Part shown: positions 32,868 through 45,905 of the stretch, in pieces
How positions within the stretch are numbered: the stretch's first letter is position 1
Layout: the number at the start of each line of letters is the position of its first letter
Assembly: GCA_934045075.1 (NCBI GenBank)
Contig: OW203726.1
Span: 12,064,037 to 12,128,036 of the forward strand
Length of the DNA stretch: 64,000 bases
Direction: 5' to 3'
Source: Yponomeuta sedellus
Lineage: Eukaryota; Arthropoda; Insecta; Lepidoptera; Yponomeutidae
Position numbers and translations under genes: made by a program
The notes under the pieces: generated by a model
Database searches by the model: none
Told to the model about the DNA's origin: nothing
What the model saw: only the letters and a program-made list of their open reading frames with translations

Positions 32868-35800
32868 TGGCGATGCGCGTGCGGAGGTGGCCGGCGCGCT
32901 CGCGTCACCTCATCGCGCGCTGCACCAGTGCCGCGACACTACACACACCGCCGCTGAGGCTATCGTGTCCGACTCACGCAATGCATAATACTCGCATCTT
33001 AATTGATATTTGTTTCAATACATTAAGAGAAATGTGACTGCGAAGGTTAGTTCCACCTGCATGCTTTGCAAACAAACTCCATATTTTCAGAAATAGTTTT
33101 CGAGCCAAACTTTTCCAACATCACGAGCCTTTGCAATTATGTATAGTTAAATAAATATTTGACACTAATTAACAAAGTCTTTTATCTCGATGAACACTCT
33201 GTAGATATAAAACTTATTATTGGTTACTTCACGCAAATAGTTAAAACTTTACACTTCCATCTATATAACATTTATAACGTGCTAAAAATTCAGCTGGTGG
33301 TACCCTAATATAGTCAGCCAATAAGTTGATTGTCAATTAAATGAGCTGCATTGTCGAGATACTCACATTTATGCCTTTATTCCTGCTGTTTTTATGATAT
33401 TATGACGATATCCGGATAGTGTCATTGTCTTCGCGGGGGTTGCGTTTATGTACGTTGTGCGAAATATTATAAATGTGGAAGTTTGTATTTGGATGTTTAT
33501 CATGGCTGAAATTTGGCATGAAAATAAACCTACTGATCTGTGTGTTCCTTTTTATATATAATACATCCGGGATACGAAAAGGCTGAATTTTATCTTAATT
33601 TTCAGATTGGCTTGATTGGATTTGCCAATCAACGTTAGGGACTCGCTGATTTTTGCCCAGAGAGCGCCAATTATATACAAACGAGAGTTTGTTTTACGTT
33701 ACATCATATTTTGTCATGTGCATAGTGCTTATCGGAAGAAATAGTCTTGCATTTAAAGTGAGTCCCATCTAGCTGTAGTGGACGTTAACAAGCCGTCAGG
33801 CTTGGAAAATTGCCATCCGATTTTATTTAACGATAAGGATTCCTCGTTTAAAGAAATACCAGAGGAAATACTAGAAATACAACAGAGGATCCAACAAAAC
33901 CGTTCTCGAAGAAAATATCCAAAAGGAAGCCAAATAATAGCCACTCAGAAGGAGGAATAGCACAATGTAAAAAGACAAAGTGACTGAAGAATCCTTGCCA
34001 TCAATCCGGCTAAATCTTGTAGAGATTAAGACAAAAAAGTTACAAGTGGCGTATATCTACATTCGCGTCGAGTGGAATGATGTATCTTTTGTAGTTCGGT
34101 CGCGTTTTAATTACGCTAATAGCCGGCGCAAAGTTTCCCGGCGAACTAGGGCGTGACGAGCCGCAGCGAGGCGGCATCGCATTTGGTGTGCCCGTCGTCG
34201 TGTCGGAAGTGACACACAGCAATATGCACCTGAATCTAATGCGGTGACAACTCTGCGCGTCGATTTACCCCGACAATCATTTCTATGAAAACGCTCGACT
34301 TCCCTGAACTGCGGCCGGGTTCAGATTGCTACTTTGAGGGATCGATATGTATTCGTACAGCAATATTTGTGGATGGAACGAAATAAAAATTTCTGTCGGT
34401 GTGTCAATAAAATGAAACTCTTTTTATTTGCTAATTGGATGAGAAATGTATTTATATTCCAACGTATTTTCTCACATTGTACCATCGGTATGCGCCACAG
34501 CAGGCTAATGTATTGTTAAGTATGAATATTCACGTCGAACTGGCTGGACATTTTGCCGAATGTGCTGAAATAATACGTTAAGTTGATGTATTCATTGCAA
34601 CACAGGGTGTCATTAAATACCTATATACATCTTTGTGTGGGTGTTCTTCAACATTATGAACTTTTACTAAGAAAATAAATAGTTATCACGAAAAAATATT
34701 AATTTTTCCATATTTAAGTATGGTTACAATGTTTGGAACAGTTGTATTTTTTTCGCGATTTCGATTTTTTCTCTAATTCTAGGTTTTCCCACAGAATGAC
34801 TTGTTCGTAAAGACGAGTAGAATTATATTCCATTTTAGGATGCATATACGAAGTTTGTTGTGCCCTGTGTTTGTGACGTAACTGTGACGCTATGTAATAC
34901 GCTCCTCTACTTGATGACGTCACAACGCCATGTGTCTTCTGTAATATAATACTAGCTAAGATATTTTGCAATGGAATAACGCCTCCAGCAAGCAGTAATT
35001 TGAGAAAGGTGGGTATCTAAATAAAGCCTTTTCAACAAAGAATATTCCGTCCCGTGATGGAACCCTCCGGAGAGGAACAATGCAATGGTTACTCGTGAAT
35101 GAGAAAACTAATCAAGGAGTAAAAATTTATACAAATGGCAGAAGATAATGATTTGAAAAATTTTTTTCTACTTTCATTATGCTGATTTCATTGTTGATAT
35201 TATTATAACAATTAAAAAAGACTAGGCTGAGAAAATTGCGATATATCAACATATTTTTCATCCGATGTATACTTTTTTATGAAGTAATTTTTCTACTTTC
35301 TATTTTTTACATTGCAAATTGAATTTTCTGTAACCAGTAGTAAATTGAAAGTGGCAAACCCAGAAATTCTTAAAATGCAAATGACCTAAATCTACTAGTA
35401 CCCATTTATGGCCCGGTACGGGAACATATTTCACGTGACCTAAAACGCCTGGAGTTCTTTTCTTTAGATTTACGTTAACTTTAAACACATTAAACAAATA
35501 TCTTTATCGGCTTGAGTACTTATATGATAAATGCTATAAATCACAAAATATTGAATTATAATGAAACATTAATCTGTTACGTTCATATAACCTAAAAAGT
35601 TAGATATAGTATCTATCTATTTTAAATTACTTAATAACAAAGAATTTAGCAAAATATTTAAGATGGAGAACAATGTATCAAGAAAATGTCCGTTAAAATT
35701 TTGTATGTACTCAGCTAATTTAACAATTAACCGAGAAAAGGTTCGTAAACACGAACCCTTTTACAACTAATGTTGTAGAAAAATAATAGTTATCTGTACG

Positions 35801-36444
35801 TATCTTTCGTAAATCTTAAAATGATATACTTAACTTCGATTTTTGGCGTTTTCACAAAAACAGTCTGACAGGTTTCCGTTTCAAAATTGTTATTTTTTGC
35901 CTTTGTCTCGACAGCCGTTGTAAAGTTATCGAAAAAATGCTCAATGCGATTTGGAACAATATAATGTGCCAGACAATATTAAAATCACTGGTTTCTAACA
36001 TAAAAGTAATTTTCAACACACTTGCTCGTAAAGTGACTCTTATAACACCGGTTTAAGAACCATAATGCTGTCCATTATACACGCGTGCGTAATAATATTA
36101 CAGCACAAGTGCTGTAATGAATATAGTTTTAATTTTATCAACTACAGACAAATAATGACAGCAAAGAGTTTTCATATCTAAAAATAATAATTTAATTTAT
36201 ATTTTATGCACGTTAGTATCAAAATACGATATCTAAACATTTATTTTCATCAAATTGCAATCAAAATAAGAAAAAGATAGACATACCTAAAAGCCAACTT
36301 GTAATTCAGAAATATCGATTTATAGGCTGTATGGAAGTTGTTACATTTGCCTACATTTGACAGCGCGCAAATTAAAAAAGTAAGCGCGCGCCATTTTCAA
36401 TCTCAGTTCTCAAGAAATAAAACTTTTCATTGTTTATTGTGAAA

Positions 36445-36696
36445 ATGTCGAGTTCGAGTACTGATACTGAAGAGGATATGGTTTTAACTCCGCAAGACAT
36501 ACTTAATGAGGCGCAAAATGCCAATGAAAGTTTGATACCCGAGAAATCTAGGGAAAAATATGTCGCAGCGTATGAAAATTTCCTAACATGGAAAACGGAA
36601 AAGAACGCGAACTCTTTTTCTGAGTCAGTATTTTTAGCGTACTTTTTATTTTTATTTACCTGTGCTTGTTTTTTATTTTCCTCACAAGTGTGTTGA
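36445..36696 (+). pseudogene. truncated Crypton-type tyrosine-recombinase ORF (N-terminal domain only)
   Basis: From the ATG at 36445 the frame encodes a Ser/acidic leader (MSSSSTDTEEDM), then QDILNEAQNANESLIPEKSREKYVAAYENFLTWK and SFSESVFLAYF. That pattern is the helical, SAM-like N-terminal DNA-binding domain of the Crypton/tyrosine-recombinase ORFs common in insect genomes. In intact relatives the catalytic recombinase domain should follow. Here the frame runs into low-complexity residues (LFLFTCACFLFSS) and stops after 83 codons, then meets a strong hairpin at 36707-36820. It looks like an internally deleted, non-autonomous copy. It has no role in sif. The family call is from recognition of the N-terminal motif only. 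Confidence 0.5.
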
Positions 36697-36706
36697 AAAA
36701 CGTCGT

Positions 36707-36820
36707 ATGACACTCGTGAGCATTGGTCATTACAGACTCGGTTCCATAACTGCTCTCGCCTTCGGCTCGAGCAGTAAACCCACCTCGTCTGTAATGACCA
36801 ACTTAGCTCACTAGTGTCAT
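36707..36820. repeat. 3' hairpin of the Crypton-like element
   Basis: Arms of about 30 nt pair imperfectly. ATGACACTCGTGAGC with GGTCATTACAGAC on the left is mirrored by GTCTGTAATGACC with GCTCACTAGTGTCAT on the right. A second small hairpin (CTGCTC ... GAGCAG) sits inside. It follows directly after the truncated recombinase frame, so it is probably that element's terminus. Confidence 0.6.
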
Positions 36821-38099
36821 AATGTACTATTTTGTTTGTTCAACCAGTTGCAATGCAAATAACATCAGCAAATACTGATTTCTTGGATTTTTATATTGTT
36901 TTATAGTGCTCGAGTAGCGCTTAGCGAAGGTATTGTTTTCCGTTATGCAAACAATTTATTTTTTCAGACATCATTAACATGTTTAAAAACAAACATTATT
37001 TGGAAAGATTCCTATTTGATGTATGTTCACCAAATTTTGCGGCTTGAACGCGAGAAAAACGTACAAGTTAGCTAACTTGGATCCCCATACAAGATCTGCT
37101 TTGCAACTACAGTAACCTCAACTGGATAAACTGCACTCCTGTACAACACAGAGCGTGCTATTCAATCTTGTCTATTGGCAAATTGAATTTAGGGATTATT
37201 TTGTAAATACAAATAAAACTCTTGAATTTATGTACAAGGCGAGAACGTTACTAAAAGTGATTTGAGAGTAGATTATTTTAACCTTTACTACAATACTTGA
37301 CGTACTCGTCACTTGAGTTTAGCCGTGACCACGGCAACTGCAACTTTGTTGACCAGTCAGAATTAAAGTAATTAACTTAACTTATTAACACTCGCGATAA
37401 AATCCGTTAAATCTATGGCAATGGAGGAGATAGATTATTTGCTACTTCAATTTAAGTAGTTAAAATTAACTTAGAATTTTTCGATAATAGTTGTAGAAAA
37501 ACGAACGACCGATTAAGTGAGGGAAATGAGTCACCGCATCTGCGTGGACTTCTCCAATAGGTATCCTGCAATGCGCCAAATTAACATTGGTTTTATTTTT
37601 CTGTTTGTTCTTTTAATTGGAACAGCAGCGGCAGACATGCTCTAACATGAATAATTCACCCTTTCAACCGATTTCTTTCTAGAGTAACTGGAAACGCAAT
37701 TTGACTTTTCATTCGTTTGCGAATGAAATTAAATTCCAATCGACAATGTTCATTTCAATTGACAATCAATAAACTGATTGGACCGATACAAAACAGAAAG
37801 GAGAATCAGTAAGTAGTTTAACTATTATATAGAAGTTATAATCTGTTAAATAGCATAGGAAAGTGTGAAGGTACACAGTTGGATTTCCTCAGCAAAATAA
37901 TAAACCCGAGTGTAGCTTTATTGCCGGATAGGCGTACTTGTAATTATTGTAGATTGATAACAATACAGCACCGTGAGTCCGTTTCTTTTGAATTTAATCC
38001 ATTGTTTGTGGTCACTTCATTGAGACAGTTTGTTAGGTTATTTGTGCAAGTTAAAAAAAATATAAGTTTAGTAAATTACATAACTGTACACTGGGCACA

Positions 38100-38310
38100 C
38101 ACTGAACTGTTCTAACACCCTGGCGGCTGTCGGCGCGACTGGAGCCAGCACGCGTCGACGGGGCAGCCGCGATCGTCGAACTTCGTTACGTCGCGAGGCG
38201 AAACGATCGTAGCACCTCGGGCGCGCTCGGCACACGCGCGCCTGCGGGCGTCCCCTACCCCGCGCCGCCTCCGCCCGCCCCATCCGCCCGCCTATATCGC
38301 AGCCTCTCAT
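38100..38310 (-). promoter_or_regulatory. CpG-rich block with initiator-like element, possible promoter
   Basis: About 200 nt is dense in CG dinucleotides and GGGCGG-type words. On the minus strand it ends at GAACAGTTCAGTGTGTGCCC, whose TCAGT (38101-38105) is a good arthropod initiator. It lies ~5 kb upstream of the alternative sif exon on the same strand, so an upstream sif promoter is possible. No first exon could be delimited. Confidence 0.28.
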
Positions 38311-39339
38311 TTATCTATAGCTCAACTATTATATAAATAAATCCGTTTAGATGACGTGCAGCTGTACGGCGTATTTGTAGAGAGAGACTCTTCACCACGT
38401 TAGATGAAGCATTTTATTTCATGCCAAGCTTAAAATAAAATACCGTCGTAATGTATTACATAAAGGAGATAAACATTTTTCACTGTCTTTAAAAACATAG
38501 GGTTTTATTTTATTTGTTCGGGTGAGATGAGTAAGACCCGCAAAATTTACAATTCAACGTCAAACATGATTATAATCTCTCGAAGGATCTAATCAGAATC
38601 CAAAGGATGTGTAAATTTACGTTATTCACTCACGTATTTTAAAATTATTTTTTATGTGTAACTCATCCTGTTGTAAACTTGTAACCACAGCATATAAAAA
38701 TGAGACAAAATATATACAAAGATACTACCCCAAACAAAAAGATAAACTTGAGTATTCCAGCTCCTTTTTTGGTGCGGAATATATAAAAACTAAAAGTGTC
38801 GCATAATAAGCGAAACTTCTCCATGGAACTAGCAATGTCCTGGACAAAAGAGGAAAGTGAGGGAGCAAACTGTAGTTATAAATATTCACATTAGTTATTC
38901 TTAGGACTACCGCATACTACTCGGAGTTTTACCATAAATTGCGTAAGGAACCTTGTTATAAGTAATTTGTACTTGGTAAAAAATAGTATCCAAGGATAAG
39001 CGTATTAGTGAAGTTTCCACCGTGCCGGCTTAATCTAATTAGAGTGCGACATCGCCGAGCGTTATCGCTCGACTGTCACGCCTCGCCGCCGTGTTTTCCC
39101 ACGCGGAAACATTCCCGCAGTCCCTCCACTACATAATGACGAAGTAAAACGTCATGAAACGTTTTACTATACATTTTTGTTTTAAAACAGCAATCACCCG
39201 AATTTGCCAAAGTGCTAATTCAGTTATCGCCAAGCGATAAACGGTAACGATTTTTTATATATAAACTTACGCAAACGACAGTATCAAGTAGTTAGTAGTT
39301 AGACCTGAGATTTAAACACTTTACCGGATCAAATGTGTA

Positions 39340-39690
39340 ACATTTGTAACAGTTAGAAGTCTTAAACGGTCAAAACTAGTTTTTACTGTTAAATTTAGTC
39401 AAAACTAGTTTTGACTGCAGAAAAATAAAGTAAGATTCTAATATGTATCCAACAATGTCTAGTTGCTTTTTGATCTTACATGTTCAACCTAACACGCTCC
39501 TTCGCGCTCCGCTACGCTAAGCGCTTTGTCGCACCTATATTTTTGTTGTCGCAGATTGAGTGATGCATCATTTTAGATGTTTTTACTATTTGGTATTTCA
39601 AACGTAAGCTTTGGACAAAAGTACTTTTGACTGATATTAGCAGTCAAAACGAGTTTTGACCGTTTAAGAGTTTTGACTGTAACATATTCA
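39340..39690. repeat. cluster of GTCAAAACTAGTTTTGAC-type palindromes
   Basis: A perfect 20-nt palindrome lies at 39397-39416. Partial or variant copies occur at 39370-39388 and around 39645-39685, with AGTCAAAACGAGTTTTGACC and a further TTTTGACTG. The cluster probably marks the ends of a short transposon-derived repeat. Confidence 0.55.
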
Positions 39691-40984
39691 TGACTGTATT
39701 TATACGAGTATCCACAGAACAATATTTTCATGTCACAGTTCACAATACGAAAAGTGTTCTTAATAATAAAAAATAGTATGGACATCGACCGTGTCGCGTG
39801 AATTACAAGTTAAGGTCTTTTCACGTTACTACTGGCCAGCGACGACTTGCGGGCGGAACGATTTCAATCAAAAATAATTCTTATGGCTGCTTATATGGAG
39901 CATGCGGTCTCGCTCGCGCAATTTAACATTTTTTTAATATAAATAAAATGAGTAATCATTTCATAACGTGATCTGCGAGTTCAATGCATAATAAAATTGC
40001 ATTAATTTTAGATATAGTTTTGTCTTCCTATAGATAGTTTTTAGAAGGAAAAGTTGTTGTAACCAAATTTGTTAATTTTGTAATCAAACTATGTCAATCA
40101 AAAAGTGGGTACAGGATAAGGTAACTATGTCGTGAATGTTCGTATTTTCACGACCTATCAACCCTCCGAGGGCCTCCGACCACATTTATGAATAGGACAG
40201 AATGATCGTTGCGTCCGCAGGACTCCGGCCTGTTGCTGTGTGGACTGTCCTTTACGACGAATCTAAGCTGAGTGACGTTGTTATACGATTCATATTGAAT
40301 GGTCTAATCATACAAGGATTTTAACTTTTTATGCGGTACACTGATGAGGTTAAAATCTTTGCATTAGATAGATAGAGAACACTTAGTATGAAACATATTC
40401 CGTCTTTATACACTCATCTATAAAGGAAGCTTGAGGCGTACAACGTACATAACGTCTATCTTTTTCATATACCTAGCTTAGAATTATACAAGGTGGTTGG
40501 TTTTATAGACTGTCAGGTTCTTGTTAGGTACTTTGATTGTAATTGGGTTGTTGTTAGGTTATGTGGAAGATTCACTTTGGAAATCTTGAAAATCAGATTT
40601 TTATTTGCAAGAGCAATGATCACGTTGCGACAGACATTGAGCAATTGTGAATTTGTGTTGGGCTGCCAACAGGTTATAACAAGGTCACATTTACCACAGG
40701 TCAGGTGACTTTTTGCTAGGGTTTCGTAGTCAACTAGAAACTCTTATAGTTACTTCATGTCCATCCATCTGTCTGTCTGTCTGACTATCCGCCGGTTAAC
40801 GCCGGTCAAAGACTGTTAGCAGAAAGCTGAAATTTGGCATATATATAAATATTGGCCGCACCGACAAAACGGTAGAAAAAGAAACAGTATGATGAATCAT
40901 TGAATAAATTCCATTGGAAATTACTTTGGTGAAGTTGTTAGTTGTGTAATAGGAGTAGTTAAGTGTTTTAGGCAGTCTAAAAAC

Positions 40985-41150
40985 GTCCCTCTGCAAGGCG
41001 CAGTGCTTCTTTCAGAGAGAGAGAGAGTTACGGACTTAATTACCACTTGTACCCGCCGGCAATTGCCGATTTCAAGCGCTAAGGTATTTGAACACCTTAG
41101 ACACTAACGTTTCCTTACGATGTTTTCCTTCACCGTTAAGTGTTAAGTAA
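40985..41150 (-). mobile_element. SINE family 4 body, headless
   Basis: Contains the (AG)n run, GTTACGGACTTAATTACCAC and GATGTTTTCCTTCACCGTTA (reverse orientation) of family 4 without the tRNA-like head. Confidence 0.6.
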
Positions 41151-42099
41151 AATAAAATTCTAATATCAATCAAAAACCCCTCCTTCTAGGTTCGTAGATT
41201 TTAACGACCAACTACGAAACACTACAACACGTGTGGCCCGGACGCATTTTGCCGGTTTTGTTATTAGGACCGCGTTAATCACGTTCGAGGCGCAAAATTT
41301 GTGCGGCATATTTGCCATGACCTACATTTGTAATGCCTGAGGTGCGATAATCAGGTAGTGCGGCAATGGAGCGTGTGAAACGATCAGGACGCGGTCGCGG
41401 CAAGATGTTTGCCATCTGGCGTTGTGTTCATACATTGATTACTTTCGTTGCCTTTTTCAAAATCTATCATTTACTATATAATTTGCGATTGGATTTATAC
41501 CAAAAATGAGAAAATGTCAAAAATGGACAAACAAAAGAAAATTTCTAATATTTCATATCTTAATTTAAAAAAAGTCAGATGCGGGCCTGATTGGCACGGT
41601 TCTCTACTGTTACATTTCACGTGGAATACTTGAGAAGTTTTTCTTTCTTAACAATAGCTGAAGCCCATTGCCTATAGTCAATGGAATGATGAGGAATTCG
41701 ACGTATTTCGATAAGTAGTTAATTTGCAACAAGATATACCTCATCAACCAAGAGTCTGAAATCAACAAGTGAAGCGTAATGGTTTACAGACTTTTATTAT
41801 TATTATTGGACTTATTGTTAAATACATTTTTCCCAGCAAAATATGGCCATAATAACAAAGATTCACTTCTCTTGACATGTTAATTGCAGGTTTTCAAGAG
41901 CCGAAGAGTGACAGATTGAAATTGGATAAATACTGAGAAAGCAATTTTCAGGTTTTGCATTAAAATTTACACGTTATATTTTATGTAACATATTTCTGCA
42001 GAGTTGGAGAAAAAGAGATGTGGTATTCGGGCACAGACAAATATTAGTACGAGTTATTATATAGCATCATTCGTATAGTTAAGTTCACAAACTACGACG

Positions 42100-42358
42100 A
42101 CTAAATAAATAAATAATAAATAAATAAATATTGACATATTACACAGATGTCGTTAGCCCCATACTAAGTACACCTACATGACTTGTGTTATAGGTGCAAA
42201 CTCGACGATATATTTAATACAATAAATACATAGATAACATCCAAGACCCGAGACAAACTAGAAAAGTTCGTTTCCTAGTTTTACCCGGCCGGGGATCGAT
42301 CCCGAGACCTTCGGTTTTACAGTCAGCGTGTCAAACCGCTGCGCCACCGAGGTCGTCA
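42100..42358 (-). mobile_element. tRNA-derived SINE, family 2
   Basis: The head has GGTGGCGCAGCGGTTTGACA and the B-box region GGGATCGATCCCCGGCCGGG, followed by a body with AACGAACTTTTCTAGTTTGT, TCTTGGATGTTATCTATG and a (TTTA)n-rich 3' end. Related copies are at 47873 and 59779. Confidence 0.85.
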
Positions 42359-44009
42359 TAAATAAAACAAGTAAGTAATAAATGAACAGTTTGTTTTTGT
42401 GTTTATTGGAACAAAACAGAACTTAAAGCAGTATTTAAGCGAATGTCTAGAGGCTCCACGATGCGATTAAAACTGCTTGAAAATGTATTTCGTATTTCAC
42501 CCGCTTGGCTGCGGGAGACGCGGCTCGTAATAAGCAAACAATAATCCCGTCAAAATTGCTCGAGAAAAATAAGTTTCCAAACATTTCGGACGAATAATCG
42601 CTATGTTTTGGATTGTTTCGAGATGTATTTACAAAAATAGACTTCGGCATTGGCTTAAATGCAAAAATGTCGGCTTTTGAAGGTGGTAAAAAGTGATGGG
42701 GATGGTTTTTGCTATAAAAGATTTCTTAAATAATAATATCGCCGTCATAGAGTGAAAACCTCATAAATATCCAATTATCATATGTATAACTCAGTGTAGG
42801 CTTTACAACCGATACAATTATTACCATGGAGTACCATATGTTGTTTTGTGTGTTATTTTTCTGTCACCTGTGTTAATTGCTTGAAATATGGCTATCAATG
42901 AAAACTTTTTGTAAAGTTTTTACTATATTCACGTGTGTAAATTTTATGTGTTTGGTAATAAAATAAAATATTATATGTATTATCAATCAACCAGTGGACT
43001 TAGAGACTTAAAGAAATATTTCTTGAGTTCTTTCAAATGAGAGATTTTACCGATCGTGTGTATGAGTCAATAATCTGAAAATCTGCGCTGTGGCATCGAG
43101 CTGGCTCCAGTTGTTACAAATAAAAAGAGATGTTACTTTTATATACTTAATTTATTACTCAATAAATAATTTGGCTCAAGCAAGCTATGCAATACTAAAA
43201 TTTTAGGAACAGCAGTAAAATGTGGCTCCACATATGGTTTTTACTTTATGCCTTTTATGTGTGGTAACATATGCATCGTTATACGAAGTCATCTGAACCA
43301 ATAGGGTCGATTTTGCTGTAGCAATATGTATGTTAATAAGTACGGGACGATGTTGTAAAAGTTAAGGAGTATCTGACTCTTTTGCACATTTTACTTTGTA
43401 TTATTTACCTGTAATCAAAATATGATCCGGTGCTTTAAAGATAAAAGTCGTTATTCAGTTTTTAGTATGAACTTATTATTTTATTGATCTTATCATAAAC
43501 ATCATAAACCAATGTTTCTGATTTGAAGGCAATTTCGAAGAGAAATCTATATCTGTCAATAATTCTGCATTCTTTGTCTATTTACACGACCTCGCCAAAC
43601 AGTAATAATTCGTCTATGTTAAAGTTTTGACAAAACATATTCTTTAATCAAATATTATCGACCCCGGCCATCAACAAGTAAAGCACTAGTTATTACGCCC
43701 AATGAATGAAAATGTGTTCATAAAAGATTGTCCTCGTCAAAGTAAACGGCACAGGTACGAACACAATACAGAGTCACTATTTAGACACAGAAGATCCTCG
43801 CCCAATTCGAGTTATGACAAAGAGGTCAAATTAATAAACTCCTTTGCAAATAACGGCTTCGTGTCCTAATACATTGCAGGAGAAAAATCATAGGAGAGAA
43901 TGAACGTCTTAGAAATTACGAAGGAATTTACACCGCGTTATGTCGTTACTTCAATAGAAGCGCTAAAGGTAATTGACTGAGCAAACGAAGCGACGCTTTG
44001 TTAACGGAA

Positions 44010-44235
44010 AATAATATGGCGTCGGGTGGTTTAGTGCGCTTGCGCCAACCCCCTCTGCTCTCACCGCAGTGCAAGGAGCAAATCCGCGGGTGTGCGCGGG
44101 TGTCGCATCGACGTAGCACCGCCGCGCCGCTACGGCGTAGCAATCATCGCTCGTGCTACGAACCGGTTGTGGTGCTACGTGACAGAATTAGCGCTCCGGA
44201 ATTTGCGCGCTCTCTCTTAGAAAATGGGCACAATG
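44010..44235. other. GC-rich segment shared in part with 28295-28495
   Basis: Runs of GCTACG-type words (CGCCGCGCCGCTACGGCGTA, GTGCTACGAACCGGTTGTGG) resemble GGTATGCTACGCTACTACGG and TTGCTACGTCGCTCGCTCGC at 28410-28480. The shared word usage suggests a transposon-derived repeat. The open frames on both strands are by-products of GC content. Confidence 0.35.
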
Positions 44236-45697
44236 TGCCCTCCAGTCCACTTAGCATTTCAAGAGCAATCATAGCTTAATTAAATTATTAAATAGTGTCC
44301 CATTTAGCGATTACTTGAGATTTAAATGCTTGGAAGCAGTACGGATAAGAAACTTTAATAATTCAGGCCACTTCAGGCGCAGTTATATTTAATGAAGTAA
44401 CGCTACAATTATTTTAGCTAAAATGTCAGGGTTAGTCATTTAAAAGCAGCTTGGTGTTATTTTTCAAGTATGTAGTACATTGGCAGAATATTTCGACGAC
44501 GATGACGATGAAAAACACATATTGAGACGTATTCTATTTTTAGATGGCACTACTCGGGCTTTAGTGGAATCATGTAGAGCTTATCCAACAATTAAAGCGC
44601 CACTGGAAACACTTCAGTAGTTTTACCTTTTCATATGAGATTTCTTCTGCAATTGCGTCAACCGTCGAAAATTTTACTTGATTGCCCAAAATCAGATAAC
44701 ACGACAAAAATTGCTTATGGCATACAATTAACTTACCCGTCTAGTTTTTTTGATTAATTTTCTAGCTTTTGAAGTGTCGTTTGTCAGTTTATCTTGGTGT
44801 TAACTGCAATGAGCAATTTCGGCGGTTGTATAAATAGATAAAGACATAAAAGCTAAATAAACCACGGCGTACGTGACCCTTATAACGACTGCGTGATTAA
44901 ATTGAATGATATTATGTCATAAATAGTTAAGTTAATATATTGTAGAAAAAGATTTTTTTATTATAATCTGCATTATGAGTTTTATAAGCATTCGTTAACA
45001 CGTAACTGAAGAATATAAAAATTATGCTACGTAACTTTCTATATTATCAGGTAATAGTTTACGAATCTTTTAATTTCATAACGTAGAAATTGGTTTCTTT
45101 ACTATACCGTAAGCAAATTTAACTATAACTTTATAATCTGCGACTTACTGCACTATTTACTTGGCTTAGCATAAATCGCTAATTGTTAATCTAACAAATT
45201 GAAGGAGATCTAATTTTAAGTAAAAAAATGATATTGTACCGGGCTGCTTTTTTATAATAACTGTCTTGAGAATAACATCATCTCTGAAATAAACTGCTAA
45301 TAATTTACTTCATTCAATTCACCAGGGCTGACCTGAGAGTGCTTTAAAAAACAAGACTGTTATTAAAGAGTGTAAAAGGTTGTAGCAGCGTTATTACAAC
45401 AGAGATGATTTAGAATTCAGAGCCTATCACATTTCTATTGATATAAACGTCGTTTCAGATTGCATCGACGAAATATTTCATTGATTTGGAAAGCGTAGGT
45501 CGAGTTAATAAGGTATAAATAGGAGAGGCCTTTGCCCAACAATGCACAACTTAAACAGCATGAAAAATAGTTTTCGCTCATAAAAAGTCTGGGAAATTTC
45601 ATTTTCTCATTTCTCCCAGTACTCGGACCTCAGGTAGCTTCATAAACCTATGAACCTTTTAAATTTTTTTTTAACAATACTTAATTTGTCTTTGCTT

Positions 45698-45905
45698 GCA
45701 ACTATATTGTTGTCACCAAAATTAATAAATAAATCAAGTTTGTTAGTCAATAATCTAACGGTAACCGGTTAAGGGTTGAATTGAGAATTTCACTAAAGCA
45801 ACTACTTAACCTGCAAATATATTGTTGACACGAAATAAATAAACTAACTTTGTCAATGAATTCTGAAACGGTGACCGGTTAACGGTTGAATTCGGAATTT
45901 CACTA
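45698..45905. repeat. two diverged copies of a ~115-bp unit
   Basis: Units start at 45698 and 45813. Each has GCAAMTATATTGTTG, TAAATAAA, GTRACCGGTTAA and GTTGAATT..GAATTTCACTAA in the same order. AACCGGTT resembles a grainyhead site, which may be chance. Confidence 0.7.

Noticed and set aside
32234..33037. Several plus-strand frames over the alternative sif exon
   Set aside because: They are by-products of high GC opposite a real minus-strand exon; they show no start context or family match.
33778..33960. 60-codon plus frame with EEILEIQQRIQQNRSRRKY
   Set aside because: It starts at GTG, has no family match and is too short to support.
38068..38310. 80-codon Arg/Ala-rich minus frame
   Set aside because: It is composition-driven in a CpG island with no splice sites or similarity.
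43998..44279. 93-codon plus frame in GC-rich DNA
   Set aside because: It overlaps a repeat-like GC segment, has no recognised domain, and is open on both strands.
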